Below the pieces are notes generated by a model. It worked only from the letters and a program-made list of their open reading frames with translations, was not told the origin of the DNA and ran no database searches. A program made the translations under genes and the position numbers. A stretch of DNA of 64,000 nucleotides from Anaplasma centrale str. Israel (GTDB taxonomy: Bacteria; Pseudomonadota; Alphaproteobacteria; Rickettsiales; Anaplasmataceae), in assembly GCF_000024505.1 (NCBI RefSeq), contig NC_013532.1, positions 62,001 through 126,000 on the forward strand, read 5' to 3'. Shown here one piece after another: positions 1 to 9,113 of the stretch. Positions within the stretch are counted from its first letter, which is position 1. Each line of letters begins with the position of its first letter.

Positions 1-1805
1 TTGATCTTGGATAGTTCATCTAGTTTATTCTTGAGATTCTTGAGCTCCTTGGTCTGCCCCTTCTTCTCCAGCTTATGCACCACATCCAACTTCCCTTTGA
101 TTGCCATCTCCTTCTTCTGGAGCTCTCCCCTAACTGCCTCTAGTTGCTTGGAGTCCCCCAGCTTCTTTACCAGCTTCTCTAGACTCTCTTTCTCCTTCTC
201 CCACTCCTGCTTTACCTCCTCCAGTGTCTTGCCTTCAGCTCCAAATCCTGCCAGCCATTCCCACTCTGCACCCACATCACTGTTGCGTTTCACCTCATCC
301 TTCGTAACCTCTGTCTTCAGTTCCCTTATCTTCATCTCCTTGAGTCGCTTCAGCGCAGCCTTCACCTCAGCTAATGTCTGAGATCTCTCCCCAGACGCTA
401 ACCTTCCTAGTATCCCCAACTTCTCGGCTAGTCCACCATCTGTATTCTCTCCCAGTCTTCTAGCTTCTAACCTCCCTAGACCTCCTACTATACCTACGCT
501 TAATGCTCTGATCTTCTCAGTCAGTTGCAATCCCCCTTGCACATCTAATTCCCCAGCTTTCTGCCTCTCAGCCAATCTCTTAACTTCCTTAACCTCAGCT
601 AATTCCCTCAATCTCTCTTCCAATCCCAATTCCTTCAGTTCCCTTATTGCAGCTAGTTCTTCTAGTGTGTCCTTGAGTGCCTCGAGCTTTTCTTTACTGT
701 ATGGCCCCAACTTCCCCTCAAGCCTTTTCACCAGCTCACCCAGGCTCTTCTCCTCTACTCCTTCCGCTTTTTCTATCGCCGCTCCCAAGTCTCCCAGCGC
801 CTTTATCCCCTGCGACCCTACCTGTGTCACCACTCCCTCCTTTGCCGTCTTCACCTCTGCTATCTTCTTAGCTTCTAGCAGATCTAGGTCTCCTGGCTCC
901 TTGATTTTCTCTATATCATCCTTAAGTCTCTCCCCCACTCCCTTTATTGTTTCTAGTTCTTCTAGTTTGCTCTTGAGATCCTTCACCCCCTGCACCAGCT
1001 TCTTTAGCTTTACTGCCACCTTCTCCCACTCCTTCTTTGCTTGCTCCACCTCCTCCTTTGCCTCCTCTATCTTCTTGGTCTCTGCAATCACCTTCTCTGC
1101 TGCCAGCTCCTCTGCACCCTCCAGCTCCCCAAGCTTCTTCTCCAGTTTCTCGACCTTATCCTTCACTTCCTTTATCTTCTCCACCTCCTTAACCAACTCC
1201 CCTATCTTATCCTTCACCTTTGCCTTAAGCTCCTCCACCTTTATCTTCTCCAACGCCTCCTTCACCTTTTCCGGCTCTTTGCTCCATAGCTTCTCTCCCA
1301 CCTCCTTCTTCACCGCAGCCTCCAGTCCCAACTCGTTGAACCCCACCTTCATCACAACTTCCTTCATCTTCTCAGCTGCTAGCTTCTCCAAGTCCCCTTT
1401 TATCTCCTCTATCTCCTTCTCAAACTCCCCCTTCGCCGTCTCCACCTCCCTTATCTTCTCTTTCTCCATCTCCCCTATGCTGTCCTTCACCTTCTGGATC
1501 TCCTCAGCCTGCAGCTTCTCAAGTTCTCCTAACCACTTAAGTTCTCCAAGTTCAGCTAATTTACTTACTTGCTTTTCTAATTCATGTTGTAACTTCACTA
1601 ACTCATCAGCTCTACTTAGTTCTTGAATAACTAGTCCCTCATCAACTCCTACCATCTCTCCCATCAGGAATGTATCACCATCAGCACTAGGTACTGCACT
1701 ACCAAGTACTGCACTACTAAATACAGCCCTTACAGGACTAGCTGTTCCTGCTCCTATACTATCTACTACTTCCTTCCTAAACCTCTTCACATCCCCCATA
1801 GACAT
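1..1805 (-). CDS. Large Lys/Glu-rich coiled-coil protein, N-terminal part only
   Basis: One minus-strand frame is open from about 2052 to the left edge, with no stop in the window, so at least 600 residues are visible and the C-terminus lies outside. The protein is very rich in Lys, Glu and Leu, with heptad-like spacing and many approximate repeats (EWEKVAVKLKKL, EWEKEKESLEKLVKKLG, LKSKLEELE, LKNKLDELSK), which points to long coiled coils. No enzyme motif or membrane segment is seen. ATG codons stand at 1805 and 1799. The frame is open further upstream (GTG 1841) and there is no good ribosome site, so the start is uncertain and a lost 5' end cannot be excluded. It runs divergently from rplY. 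Base composition is AT-richer and CpG-poorer than neighbouring housekeeping genes. I do not recognise the family; a secreted or structural protein is only a guess. Confidence 0.72.
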   Translation of the reverse strand, partial: MSMGDVKRFRKEVVDSIGAGTASPVRAVFSSAVLGSAVPSADGDTFLMGEMVGVDEGLVIQELSRADELVKLQHELEKQVSKLAELGELKWLGELEKLQAEEIQKVKDSIGEMEKEKIREVETAKGEFEKEIEEIKGDLEKLAAEKMKEVVMKVGFNELGLEAAVKKEVGEKLWSKEPEKVKEALEKIKVEELKAKVKDKIGELVKEVEKIKEVKDKVEKLEKKLGELEGAEELAAEKVIAETKKIEEAKEEVEQAKKEWEKVAVKLKKLVQGVKDLKSKLEELETIKGVGERLKDDIEKIKEPGDLDLLEAKKIAEVKTAKEGVVTQVGSQGIKALGDLGAAIEKAEGVEEKSLGELVKRLEGKLGPYSKEKLEALKDTLEELAAIRELKELGLEERLRELAEVKEVKRLAERQKAGELDVQGGLQLTEKIRALSVGIVGGLGRLEARRLGENTDGGLAEKLGILGRLASGERSQTLAEVKAALKRLKEMKIRELKTEVTKDEVKRNSDVGAEWEWLAGFGAEGKTLEEVKQEWEKEKESLEKLVKKLGDSKQLEAVRGELQKKEMAIKGKLDVVHKLEKKGQTKELKNLKNKLDELSKI

Positions 1806-1920
1806 CCTACCCAATGCACTGGATAGTAACTGACCCCTCACTGTATCTAATGTTAGATCTCTACCTAGAAGGGGACTAGGTGGTAATGTAGGTGTGTTGG
1901 CAATGCAACACCAAGAAAGT

Positions 1921-2040
1921 TGGGAGTGCGAGTAGTACACAGAGGTGGTGTGGGAGAGTAGGGACTTGGGTGGTGCCAGAGGGTAGTGACACAGCTGGGA
2001 GTGCGAGTAAGAAGTAAGGAGACCTGAGGGTAATGACACA
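1921..2040. repeat. Imperfect short repeats between the coiled-coil gene and rplY
   Basis: The 14-mer TGGGAGTGCGAGTA occurs exactly at 1921-1934 and 1996-2009. A second element, GGGTAGTGACACA / GGGTAATGACACA, occurs at 1981-1993 and 2028-2040. The elements lie in the roughly 400-bp gap between the divergent coiled-coil gene and rplY, just upstream of the apparent start of the former. No clear gene is seen in the gap. The repeats could be a decayed tandem array or a recombination scar. Confidence 0.55.
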
Positions 2041-2206
2041 GGTGTGGGCAGGGCCCATCAAGGTTTTGGTGGCGCGGATGTGCTGTGTTTGGTCGCGCGG
2101 TGAGTGGCTTGCGACAAGTCTGTGCAAAATTCCTTTGTATACGGCGAGTATTGTTATATGCTTGACTCTCGCTTTTCGTGGCCAGGGTTTTGAGAGGAGT
2201 TGGGTT

Positions 2207-2863
2207 ATGAGTCATGGGGATACTATAAGGGTAGATGCGTCTGTGCGCGCAAAGTGTGGCACAGGAAGTGCGCGCGCTCTCAGGGCAGCGGGGTTGATAC
2301 CCGCAGTGGTGTACGGAAAGAATCGCGACGCTGTTAACATCTCCCTGTCGCACGCAGATTTTTTGAAGAAGTGTCGCACGCTCCCTATATTCTCGCAGCT
2401 CATAAAACTCTGCATAGACGGGAAAGAGGAGTTCGCCCTCACTAAGGAGATCCAGAAGCACCCGGTAAGTGGCGCCGTGTCACATGTGGATTTCCAGTTT
2501 GTAGATCGAGGCGCAGAAATCAAGGTAGAAGTTCCCTTGGTGTTCTTGAATGAGCAAAAATGCGCCGGGGTTAAGCTTGGCGGGGCGCTTAACATTTTGC
2601 ATCGCTCCCTGCTCATCCGCTGCGCTCCCGATGCAATTCCTCAAAGCTTAGAGGTGGACTTGCTAGATCTGGCTATCGGGCACTCTATACATGTGAGTGA
2701 CCTAGCGCTGCCTGAAACAATGCAAGTTGCGATGAAGGAGGAGAATCCCGTAATTGCATCAGTCTCCGCTACGGCTGCGGTGGAGGAAGCGAAAGAAGAC
2801 GGGGCTCCGGAGGAGTCTGCGCAGGGACAAGGAGCTGCGGAAGCTCAGGAAACAAACAAGTAG
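2207..2863 (+). CDS. rplY: 50S ribosomal protein L25 / general stress protein Ctc
   Basis: The 218-residue product belongs to the long (Ctc/TL5) form of ribosomal protein L25, which binds 5S rRNA in the large subunit. The N-terminal L25 domain (about residues 5-95) carries the family pattern [17 protein letters not shown]-terminal beta domain follows, then an Ala/Glu-rich tail (about residues 185-218) that looks disordered. The start ATG at 2207 has AGGAG about 8 bases upstream; the open frame further upstream (from 2033) has no such support. pth follows after 4 bases, the rplY-pth pairing common in alphaproteobacteria. The two are probably co-transcribed. Confidence 0.95.
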   Translation: MSHGDTIRVDASVRAKCGTGSARALRAAGLIPAVVYGKNRDAVNISLSHADFLKKCRTLPIFSQLIKLCIDGKEEFALTKEIQKHPVSGAVSHVDFQFVDRGAEIKVEVPLVFLNEQKCAGVKLGGALNILHRSLLIRCAPDAIPQSLEVDLLDLAIGHSIHVSDLALPETMQVAMKEENPVIASVSATAAVEEAKEDGAPEESAQGQGAAEAQETNK

Positions 2864-2867
2864 CGCC

Positions 2868-3428
2868 GTGCTGTTGCTGGTCGGGCTCGGCAATCCTGGC
2901 AAGCAGTACGAGTTTACGCGGCACAATGTAGGGTTTGTTGTTGCAGACACTGTGGCGCGAGACTTCAATTTTCCAGAGTTTTCTAGCAAGTATGACGCAC
3001 TTGTGTCTGTAGGTAACGTCGGCTTGCATAGGGCTATGATCGTAAAACCCGCAACGTTCATGAATAGGTCTGGTGCCGCCGTGCTTAAGGCTGCTAGCAT
3101 GCACAAGATACCAGCCGAACAGATAACAGTGTTTCATGACGATGCAGATCTCCAGCATGGCGTTGTGAAGGTCAAACAAGGAGGGGGCAATGCCGGGCAT
3201 AATGGCCTCCGTTCCATCGACGCCGCAATTGGTTGTCAATATTGGAGAGTTAGGTTAGGTGTAGGCAGACCAGATGCAGGTAGCTTATCTGGGCACGTGC
3301 TGTCTGACTTCCATGACTTTGACTCGGTGCAGCAGCTGGCGCACAAAATCTCCGCCAACCTCACAGAGCTACTGGATGGCAATGTAAACGGGTTCATATC
3401 CAAAATACGCTGTGACCACGCGCAGTGA
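2868..3428 (+). CDS. pth: Peptidyl-tRNA hydrolase
   Basis: Cleaves the ester bond of peptidyl-tRNAs released from stalled ribosomes, recycling tRNA in the cytoplasm. The 186-residue protein has the complete family pattern: GLGNPG (residues 6-11), catalytic His in TRHNVG (His19), Asn in FMNRSG, Asp in HDDADL and the [11 protein letters not shown] motif. Translation probably begins at GTG 2868, four bases after the rplY stop, which places the GLGNPG motif at its usual distance from the N-terminus. The longer open frame from 2754 overlaps rplY and adds unrelated residues. It likely forms an operon with rplY. Confidence 0.95.
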   Translation: MLLLVGLGNPGKQYEFTRHNVGFVVADTVARDFNFPEFSSKYDALVSVGNVGLHRAMIVKPATFMNRSGAAVLKAASMHKIPAEQITVFHDDADLQHGVVKVKQGGGNAGHNGLRSIDAAIGCQYWRVRLGVGRPDAGSLSGHVLSDFHDFDSVQQLAHKISANLTELLDGNVNGFISKIRCDHAQ

Positions 3429-3592
3429 TACCAGCACACTTCCCCGGTATTTGGCCCCATGTCCCCACCGCAAGTAGGCACACATCGCGCAGAGTAAGCC
3501 AGCATGGCAGGGCGAGAATTGCGAGATTAGTGCTAGAGTGATATTCGCTGCGGTGGTAAGATGTTACACTAAGTGATTTGGTGCAGAATCGT

Positions 3593-4987
3593 ATGCCACT
3601 GGCAAGCGTACACGAAGAATGCGGGATTTTTGCAATCCAGAACCACAGCGACGCGGCTAAGAAGTGCCTGATGGGCCTTCATGCGCTGCAGCACCGCGGT
3701 CAGGAGTCATTTGGCATTGTTACATCGTCTAACAATGGGGAGTTCGCTGTGTATCACAGCAGTGAACACGTGAGTAGCATATTCGAAAAGCCGGAGGCAC
3801 ACTCGTTACGGGGCAATCTGTCAGTCGGGCATGTAAGATATTCCACCAGCGGCAGTAAACCGGGAGCGCAGCCAATAGTGGTAGACTGCAAGTTCGGCAA
3901 ATTGGCGATCGCACACAACGGGAACCTAACTAACGCCGATAGCCTGCGTAGGCAGTTAGTCGACAAGGGGTGCATGTTTTTGTCAGACATCGATACGGAG
4001 GTCATTGCCCACTTAATAGCAACAAGCCCGTCTGATTCTTTTATCGATTGCGTCATCTCCGCCGTGAAAGAGGTTAAGGGCGCGTATTCTCTGGTCATGA
4101 TGACAAACAACACCCTGGTCGGGGTGAGAGACGCTGCCGGTATACGGCCGTTGGTGCTTGGCATTGTGGATGGGGCATATGTCATGGCATCAGAAACTTG
4201 CGCACTTGACATAGTAAAGGCAGAGTTTGTCAGAGATATACAACCCGGAGAACTGGTGGTAATCAGCCAGTCAAATGAGTTGACCAGCATGTATCCGTTT
4301 CCGCCGTTGAAGCGCAGTTTCTGCATTTTTGAGTATATATATTTTGCCAGGCCGGATAGTGTCGTGGACAACATACCAGTTTATGAGGCACGTAAAAATA
4401 TCGGGGCAGAGCTTGCAGTAGAAAGCCCTCCTCCCGACAATGTAGATATGGTGGTGCCCGTACCAGATTCTGGTATCCCAGCAGCTATGGGGTACGCGGC
4501 AAAGTCTGGCGTGCCTTTTGAGTTTGGGATAGTAAGGAATCACTATGTGGGGCGCACTTTCATCCAGCCAACCGATGGCGGGCGGCGCATGGGGGTTGAG
4601 CTGAAGCACAACGCGAACTCCTCAGTTTTGCGCGGGAAAAACATAGTTCTGGTTGACGACAGCATAGTGCGTGGCACCACCCTGCGAGAAGTAATAGAGC
4701 TGCTTAGAAGGGCTGGAACAAAAGCCATACACCTCCGGATTTCTAGCCCGCCAACACTGCACTCATGCTTTTATGGTATCGATACGCCGGAGCGGTCCAA
4801 GTTGGTGGCAAACAGGCTCTCTCTACAAGAACTGAACACGATGCTGCAGTGCGATAGCATAGCATTTATCAGCATAGATGGTCTGTACAAAGCAGTGTGC
4901 GGGTCCCCCCGCAACAACTCCTCTCCACAATATTGTGACGCATGCTTCACCGGCATGTACCCGGTAGGCGAAATGGAACAGCACTGA
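3593..4987 (+). CDS. purF: Amidophosphoribosyltransferase
   Basis: Catalyses the first committed step of purine synthesis: glutamine plus PRPP gives phosphoribosylamine. About 464 residues. From ATG 3593 a nine-residue leader precedes Cys in HEECGIFA, the N-terminal nucleophile of class II glutamine amidotransferases, so propeptide removal like that of Bacillus PurF is expected. The glutaminase domain covers about residues 10-230 (HNGNL, GMRYST-like SVGHVRYST). The phosphoribosyltransferase domain shows VLVDDSIVRGTT near residue 355. A TTG at 3578 gives five extra residues and is the alternative start. No partner purine gene is adjacent. The flanking gaps (3429-3592, 4988-5125) show no feature. 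Confidence 0.95.
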   Translation: MPLASVHEECGIFAIQNHSDAAKKCLMGLHALQHRGQESFGIVTSSNNGEFAVYHSSEHVSSIFEKPEAHSLRGNLSVGHVRYSTSGSKPGAQPIVVDCKFGKLAIAHNGNLTNADSLRRQLVDKGCMFLSDIDTEVIAHLIATSPSDSFIDCVISAVKEVKGAYSLVMMTNNTLVGVRDAAGIRPLVLGIVDGAYVMASETCALDIVKAEFVRDIQPGELVVISQSNELTSMYPFPPLKRSFCIFEYIYFARPDSVVDNIPVYEARKNIGAELAVESPPPDNVDMVVPVPDSGIPAAMGYAAKSGVPFEFGIVRNHYVGRTFIQPTDGGRRMGVELKHNANSSVLRGKNIVLVDDSIVRGTTLREVIELLRRAGTKAIHLRISSPPTLHSCFYGIDTPERSKLVANRLSLQELNTMLQCDSIAFISIDGLYKAVCGSPRNNSSPQYCDACFTGMYPVGEMEQH

Positions 4988-5125
4988 ACGCACAGTCCGC
5001 CGTTGCATTAAGGCACAACAACATCGAGAAGTACCTGCCATATATGGTCAAGCCACCGTACGGTGCGACCCACCTTGCACCCAGTTACTCCATTATCCAA
5101 TTCTCAACCAAGGCACGCCGCACGC

Positions 5126-6079
5126 TTAAGCGCAAGAGTCCCCCCCGCGTTTTTTGTATATTTCTAGGCAACCTGGCATAATATCCTCGATGGACTGGGC
5201 CATCACCCGCACGTCACTACCAGCAGTGCTGTCAGCAACAATGCTATATTTCAGTAGCGCTAGCTGGTCGGTAGTCAATATGGGTTCACCATCCCCAGTT
5301 AGAGGCTTGAGCAAAAAGGATACTAGTCGCAACTCGCAGAGCGCAGCAACTACCCTAGCAAGCACTGTGGGTAGCTCCAGCACGGGCTTGTCTCTGGCGG
5401 TCGTTTGCAAAATGAATTGCATAAGTTCCCGCATTGAGTAGGTTTTGGGCCCACATACTTCGAGTGTCTTTCCGGTTTCTTGACCCTCGACTATCGCGGA
5501 GGTGAGCTCGGCTACTTCGCCCACATACACAGGCTGTACCATGCTATTACCGCATACAACAGGCAGAAATGGAAGCACCCTGGCGAGTTTTGCAAATTTA
5601 CTGAAAAAATGGTCCTCATCCCCAAACACCAGGTTGGGTTTTACTATAACCGCATCCTTGCAGACGCTTCTAACGGTATTTTCTCCTTCAAGCTTGCTGG
5701 TAGCGTAGAAAGAGCTCGAGGCAACGTCGCTACTCATCGTAGAAAAATGCACAAGCATTTTGCCGTGTTGCCCCGCAAATTTCGCAATGTTGCCGGGCAC
5801 AGTAACGTGTAGATACCGTAGCACATCCCTACGTGGGCTCATGCTGCCAACAAGGTTTACGATCACGTCACATTCCGCAAGCAGCTTCTCGATCAACAGC
5901 GCGTTAGACAGGTCACCAGGTACTATTTGCACCTGCCCTAAGTTGCCGATCAACTTGAGCCGTGCGGCTTTCTCCGGATGACGAGTAAATACGCTTACGG
6001 TATACCCTCGTAGGACAAGGCTGCTTACCACATGCCTGCCTATGAACCCGCTACCACCGAACACAACCACTTTTTTCAT
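5126..6079 (-). CDS. NAD(P)-binding epimerase-like protein, complex I NDUFA9 type
   Basis: A 317-residue short-chain dehydrogenase of the extended/atypical type, resembling the alphaproteobacterial and mitochondrial NDUFA9 subunit that stabilises NADH:ubiquinone oxidoreductase. The Rossmann motif GGSGFIGRHV lies at the N-terminus, and a YATSK (Tyr-x3-Lys) pair near residue 130 matches the family active-site positions. The chosen start ATG 6079 puts the nucleotide loop at residue 7; an upstream ATG at 6106 adds nine residues. A G7 run encodes the Gly-Gly near the C-terminus. The gene is convergent with purF. Assignment to complex I is from family resemblance; a sugar-nucleotide epimerase role is less likely. 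Confidence 0.82.
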   Translation of the reverse strand: MKKVVVFGGSGFIGRHVVSSLVLRGYTVSVFTRHPEKAARLKLIGNLGQVQIVPGDLSNALLIEKLLAECDVIVNLVGSMSPRRDVLRYLHVTVPGNIAKFAGQHGKMLVHFSTMSSDVASSSFYATSKLEGENTVRSVCKDAVIVKPNLVFGDEDHFFSKFAKLARVLPFLPVVCGNSMVQPVYVGEVAELTSAIVEGQETGKTLEVCGPKTYSMRELMQFILQTTARDKPVLELPTVLARVVAALCELRLVSFLLKPLTGDGEPILTTDQLALLKYSIVADSTAGSDVRVMAQSIEDIMPGCLEIYKKRGGDSCA

Positions 6080-6288
6080 CACGCCACCGTCACTTTGAGC
6101 CTCCACATTATCTACGCTTTCAAAACACCGCGCAATCCAATAACAGTAATCACCGCAACTTGCACCGGGTGTAGCATCCTACACCAACACAGCTACATCA
6201 GCCACAGCGGCGTTGTGCGTTGTACCTTCAGAAGCAATGCGCTGGCAACCACAGTTTGTAATATTACATTCCACGTAAAGTAAGAGTA

Positions 6289-8388
6289 TTAGTAATGTAC
6301 TTCTGGCAAGGAGTATCCAAATATCTCCATTAGCCTGCAGGCCGTAGCCCTGCCCTCAGCGGTTTTGAGCATGCTCCAGGCGTCAGAACGCGCATTCAAT
6401 ACAGTCTGGACGTCAAAGGGGTCCGCAAATCTGAATTCCACAGCGCCAGACTGTTTGTACCCAAGAATATCACCACCACCACGCAATAGTAGGTCTTGTT
6501 CCGCGATGAAAAAACCATCTTGGGAGCTGCGTAGCACGCTTAGCTTACGGTACGCAATTCTGCCAATGTCCCCATGCAGTAGTATGCAGAAAGACTGTTT
6601 GCTGCTGCGGCCTACTCTTCCTCTAAGCTGGTGTAGTTGCGATAAGCCAAACTTTTCTGGGTTTTCAATGACAATTATCGTAGCATCCGGCACATCAATA
6701 CCTACCTCGATGACCGTGGTTGCCACGAGTATTTTTATGTCCCCGGCATGAAATGCCCTAATTGCTTCATCCTTGTCAACTTGCGGCAATGCACCGTGCG
6801 CTATGCCAACAAGATTGCCAAATATTTTCCTCAAAGCTAGAAATCTACCCTCTGCTGAGGTCATTTCAGAGGTTTCGGAATGCACGATACGGGGGCATAT
6901 CCAATACGCTTTGTGCCCTTCCGATATGGCATTTTGCAGACGATGGCACACCTCATCTATTCTGCCAATTTGTATCATGCTGGTATGCACTGGGCGCCTA
7001 CCTTGCGGCCGCCCGAAAAGCGTTACCCTATCGATGTTGCCGTACAGAATTTGCTCCAAAGTGCGGGGAATCGGCGTGGCGCTGATGAACAGCACATCCG
7101 TAGACTCCCCCTTTTCTGCCAAGCGCATTCTCTGCAAAACACCAAACCTTTGCTGCTCATCTATGACTACAAGTCGCAAATTGCGAAACCGTACTGACTC
7201 CTGAAACAGGGCATGCGTCCCAATTAGTATGCATATATCCCCGGCAAGCAGCCTATCTTTGAGCAGCTGTTTGTTTTTTGTGCTACCAGTTAACAACTCA
7301 GTGCAAATATTCAAGCCCGATAGTGCATTACTGATCCGTGCATAGTGCTGCTCAGCCAGTATCTCTGTGGGCACCATCAGTGCAACCTGGCCACCACTTT
7401 CTACTGCGTTGAGTATGGCAAACAACGCAACTACCGTTTTGCCGCTGCCTACATCACCCTGAAGTAGCATGGTCATCTGCTTTTCGGATGCTTGGTCGCT
7501 CGTTATGGCCTCAATTGCAGATTTTTGCCCATCAGTGAGTTCAAATCCCAAATTTCTTTCTACCAATTTGCGGTATACCCCACAGCTTTTGACCGAAACA
7601 CCCTTGGCTGCACGGCTTTGCTTCGCAAAGTACATGGCTGCGTGGTAGCTTAGCAACTCGTCGTAGGCCAATCTACCTTTGTAAAGATGTACCTCGCGCA
7701 CGCTGTCCGGGTCGTGCATACCCTCCACGCTTTTTTTCCAGCTGCACCATGAATTCTGCGATAGTACATCTGGTCTGATCCATTCTTGCCAGTCAGGCAA
7801 CAACGGCACAAAAGCCTTTATGAGTTTGTGCACTGCTTTGGATTGAAAACCCTTGACCACAGAATATAATGGCTCCAGAGTGCAGATTTCTTGCAGTTGA
7901 TCAAGCTTGGAGGTTACGTAGTCTGGATGCACAATCTGCAGCGCACCACGGTGCGTTTCAAGCTTGCCGCTCACCACGCATTGGTGCCCAACCTTTAGCG
8001 TATTGCTCAAGCGCCCCCTTGAATGGTTGAAAAAGATTAGCGATACAGGACCAACTTCGGATTCCAGCAAAATCTTATAGGGCGCGCGATGAGCCCTCCT
8101 GCCGGGTGGAGGTGGCATATGCTGCTTGACCAGGGCGGTAAAAGTCACCACACGGCCTACTGAGTCCTCCGCTAACGACTTATTCGTCCTGTCTACGTAT
8201 CCATAAGGGGCATACAGCAAAATATCTATCAATCTGTGCCCGCCGCATAGCCTTTCCAGTATCTCGCCTTTCTTATTGTCCATGTTCGGCATATCGTATA
8301 TGCTCGAGAATATCCCGATTCCCGCCCTTTGCGTGGTAGCCTTATCATCTGAGTGTAGACCAATCGCGGGCCTCGGCGTCTTGATCAT
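6289..8388 (-). CDS. recG: ATP-dependent DNA helicase RecG
   Basis: Branch-migration helicase that remodels stalled forks and Holliday junctions. 699 residues, the usual size. The N-terminal wedge/OB domain (about residues 60-170) precedes the SF2 motor: Walker A GDVGSGKT, motif II DEQQ, motif III SATPIPRTL, motif VI QLRGRVGRS, and a C-terminal accessory region. Motif II reads DEQQ rather than the usual DEQH of RecG. The first ATG (8388) lies only nine bases from the divergent coaC start. Internal ATGs at about 8292 and 8283 are possible true starts, since the first 32 residues are not conserved-looking. Divergent promoters must overlap or lie inside the genes if 8388 is used. Confidence 0.95.
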   Translation of the reverse strand: MIKTPRPAIGLHSDDKATTQRAGIGIFSSIYDMPNMDNKKGEILERLCGGHRLIDILLYAPYGYVDRTNKSLAEDSVGRVVTFTALVKQHMPPPPGRRAHRAPYKILLESEVGPVSLIFFNHSRGRLSNTLKVGHQCVVSGKLETHRGALQIVHPDYVTSKLDQLQEICTLEPLYSVVKGFQSKAVHKLIKAFVPLLPDWQEWIRPDVLSQNSWCSWKKSVEGMHDPDSVREVHLYKGRLAYDELLSYHAAMYFAKQSRAAKGVSVKSCGVYRKLVERNLGFELTDGQKSAIEAITSDQASEKQMTMLLQGDVGSGKTVVALFAILNAVESGGQVALMVPTEILAEQHYARISNALSGLNICTELLTGSTKNKQLLKDRLLAGDICILIGTHALFQESVRFRNLRLVVIDEQQRFGVLQRMRLAEKGESTDVLFISATPIPRTLEQILYGNIDRVTLFGRPQGRRPVHTSMIQIGRIDEVCHRLQNAISEGHKAYWICPRIVHSETSEMTSAEGRFLALRKIFGNLVGIAHGALPQVDKDEAIRAFHAGDIKILVATTVIEVGIDVPDATIIVIENPEKFGLSQLHQLRGRVGRSSKQSFCILLHGDIGRIAYRKLSVLRSSQDGFFIAEQDLLLRGGGDILGYKQSGAVEFRFADPFDVQTVLNARSDAWSMLKTAEGRATACRLMEIFGYSLPEVHY

Positions 8389-8397
8389 AGGTCACAC

Positions 8398-8955
8398 ATG
8401 AACATACTGCTCATAATATCCGGCAGCGTTGCTGCGTACAAGTCGCTAGACGTTGCAAGGGAGCTGAAAAGGCGGAACCATAACTTGTTGTGTGTTCTGA
8501 GTAAGTGCGGAGAAAAATTCGTCACTCCTTTATCCGTCACATCGTTAGTCGGGCACCATACCTACACGGAGAGCGATTTCTTCTCTCTGCAGGCGAGTAT
8601 GAAGCATATTTCGCTATCACGCAACTCCGATCTCATACTTGTCGCGCCGGCAAGTGCCAACATAATGGCAAAGGCCGCGCATGGCATCTGCGATGACCTG
8701 CCATCAACAATTCTAATATGCGCGAGGGTGCCAATCGTCATGGCGCCTGCAATGAACACCGCAATGTGGGAAGCGAAACCAACATTGCGTAATCTGGAAA
8801 TCCTAAAGCGCGATAATGTGCAGATCATAGAGCCGGAGACCGGCATATTGGCGTGCGGGGAAGAGGGCTACGGGAAAATGGCAAGCGTGGAAACCATAAT
8901 CTCATACGTGGAGAACATGCAAAATAGCGCCGGCAAGCCACCCATGGAGGATTGA
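8398..8955 (+). CDS. coaC: Phosphopantothenoylcysteine decarboxylase (CoaC domain only)
   Basis: Flavoprotein of coenzyme A synthesis that decarboxylates 4'-phosphopantothenoylcysteine. The 185-residue protein has the HFCD fold signatures: GSVAAYK at the N-terminus, His in SMKHISLS, PASANIMAK, the substrate clamp motif APAMNTAMW and the ACGEEGYGKM loop with the active-site Cys. It ends where the CoaB (ligase) half of the usual Dfp fusion would begin, so the synthetase must be encoded elsewhere or be missing. ATG 8398 is the natural start. The 158-bp gap downstream shows nothing supported. Confidence 0.9.
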   Translation: MNILLIISGSVAAYKSLDVARELKRRNHNLLCVLSKCGEKFVTPLSVTSLVGHHTYTESDFFSLQASMKHISLSRNSDLILVAPASANIMAKAAHGICDDLPSTILICARVPIVMAPAMNTAMWEAKPTLRNLEILKRDNVQIIEPETGILACGEEGYGKMASVETIISYVENMQNSAGKPPMED

Positions 8956-9113
8956 CGGCACCCCCTCCCATAGTCACAAACTCGGACAGATGCGCCCCAC
9001 TCTATGGTGCAGAGCTTCCCCCACCAGGACAAATGGCCTCAACCCACGCCAAAATTGCAAGGGTGCATATGCTGCCCGTACGTCCTTAGCAACCCGCGCA
9101 CATTAAACTTGGG

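Noticed and set aside
1-1626. Plus-strand Ser/Phe/Leu-rich open frames (1-381, 667-1626, 1041-1289)
   Set aside because: They are the antisense of the Lys/Glu-rich minus-strand coiled-coil gene; Ser/Phe/Leu-rich translations are expected opposite such codons.
1865-2616. Minus-strand open frames opposite rplY (1865-2461, 2212-2616)
   Set aside because: They lie antisense to a clear rplY gene, and have no family pattern or ribosome site.
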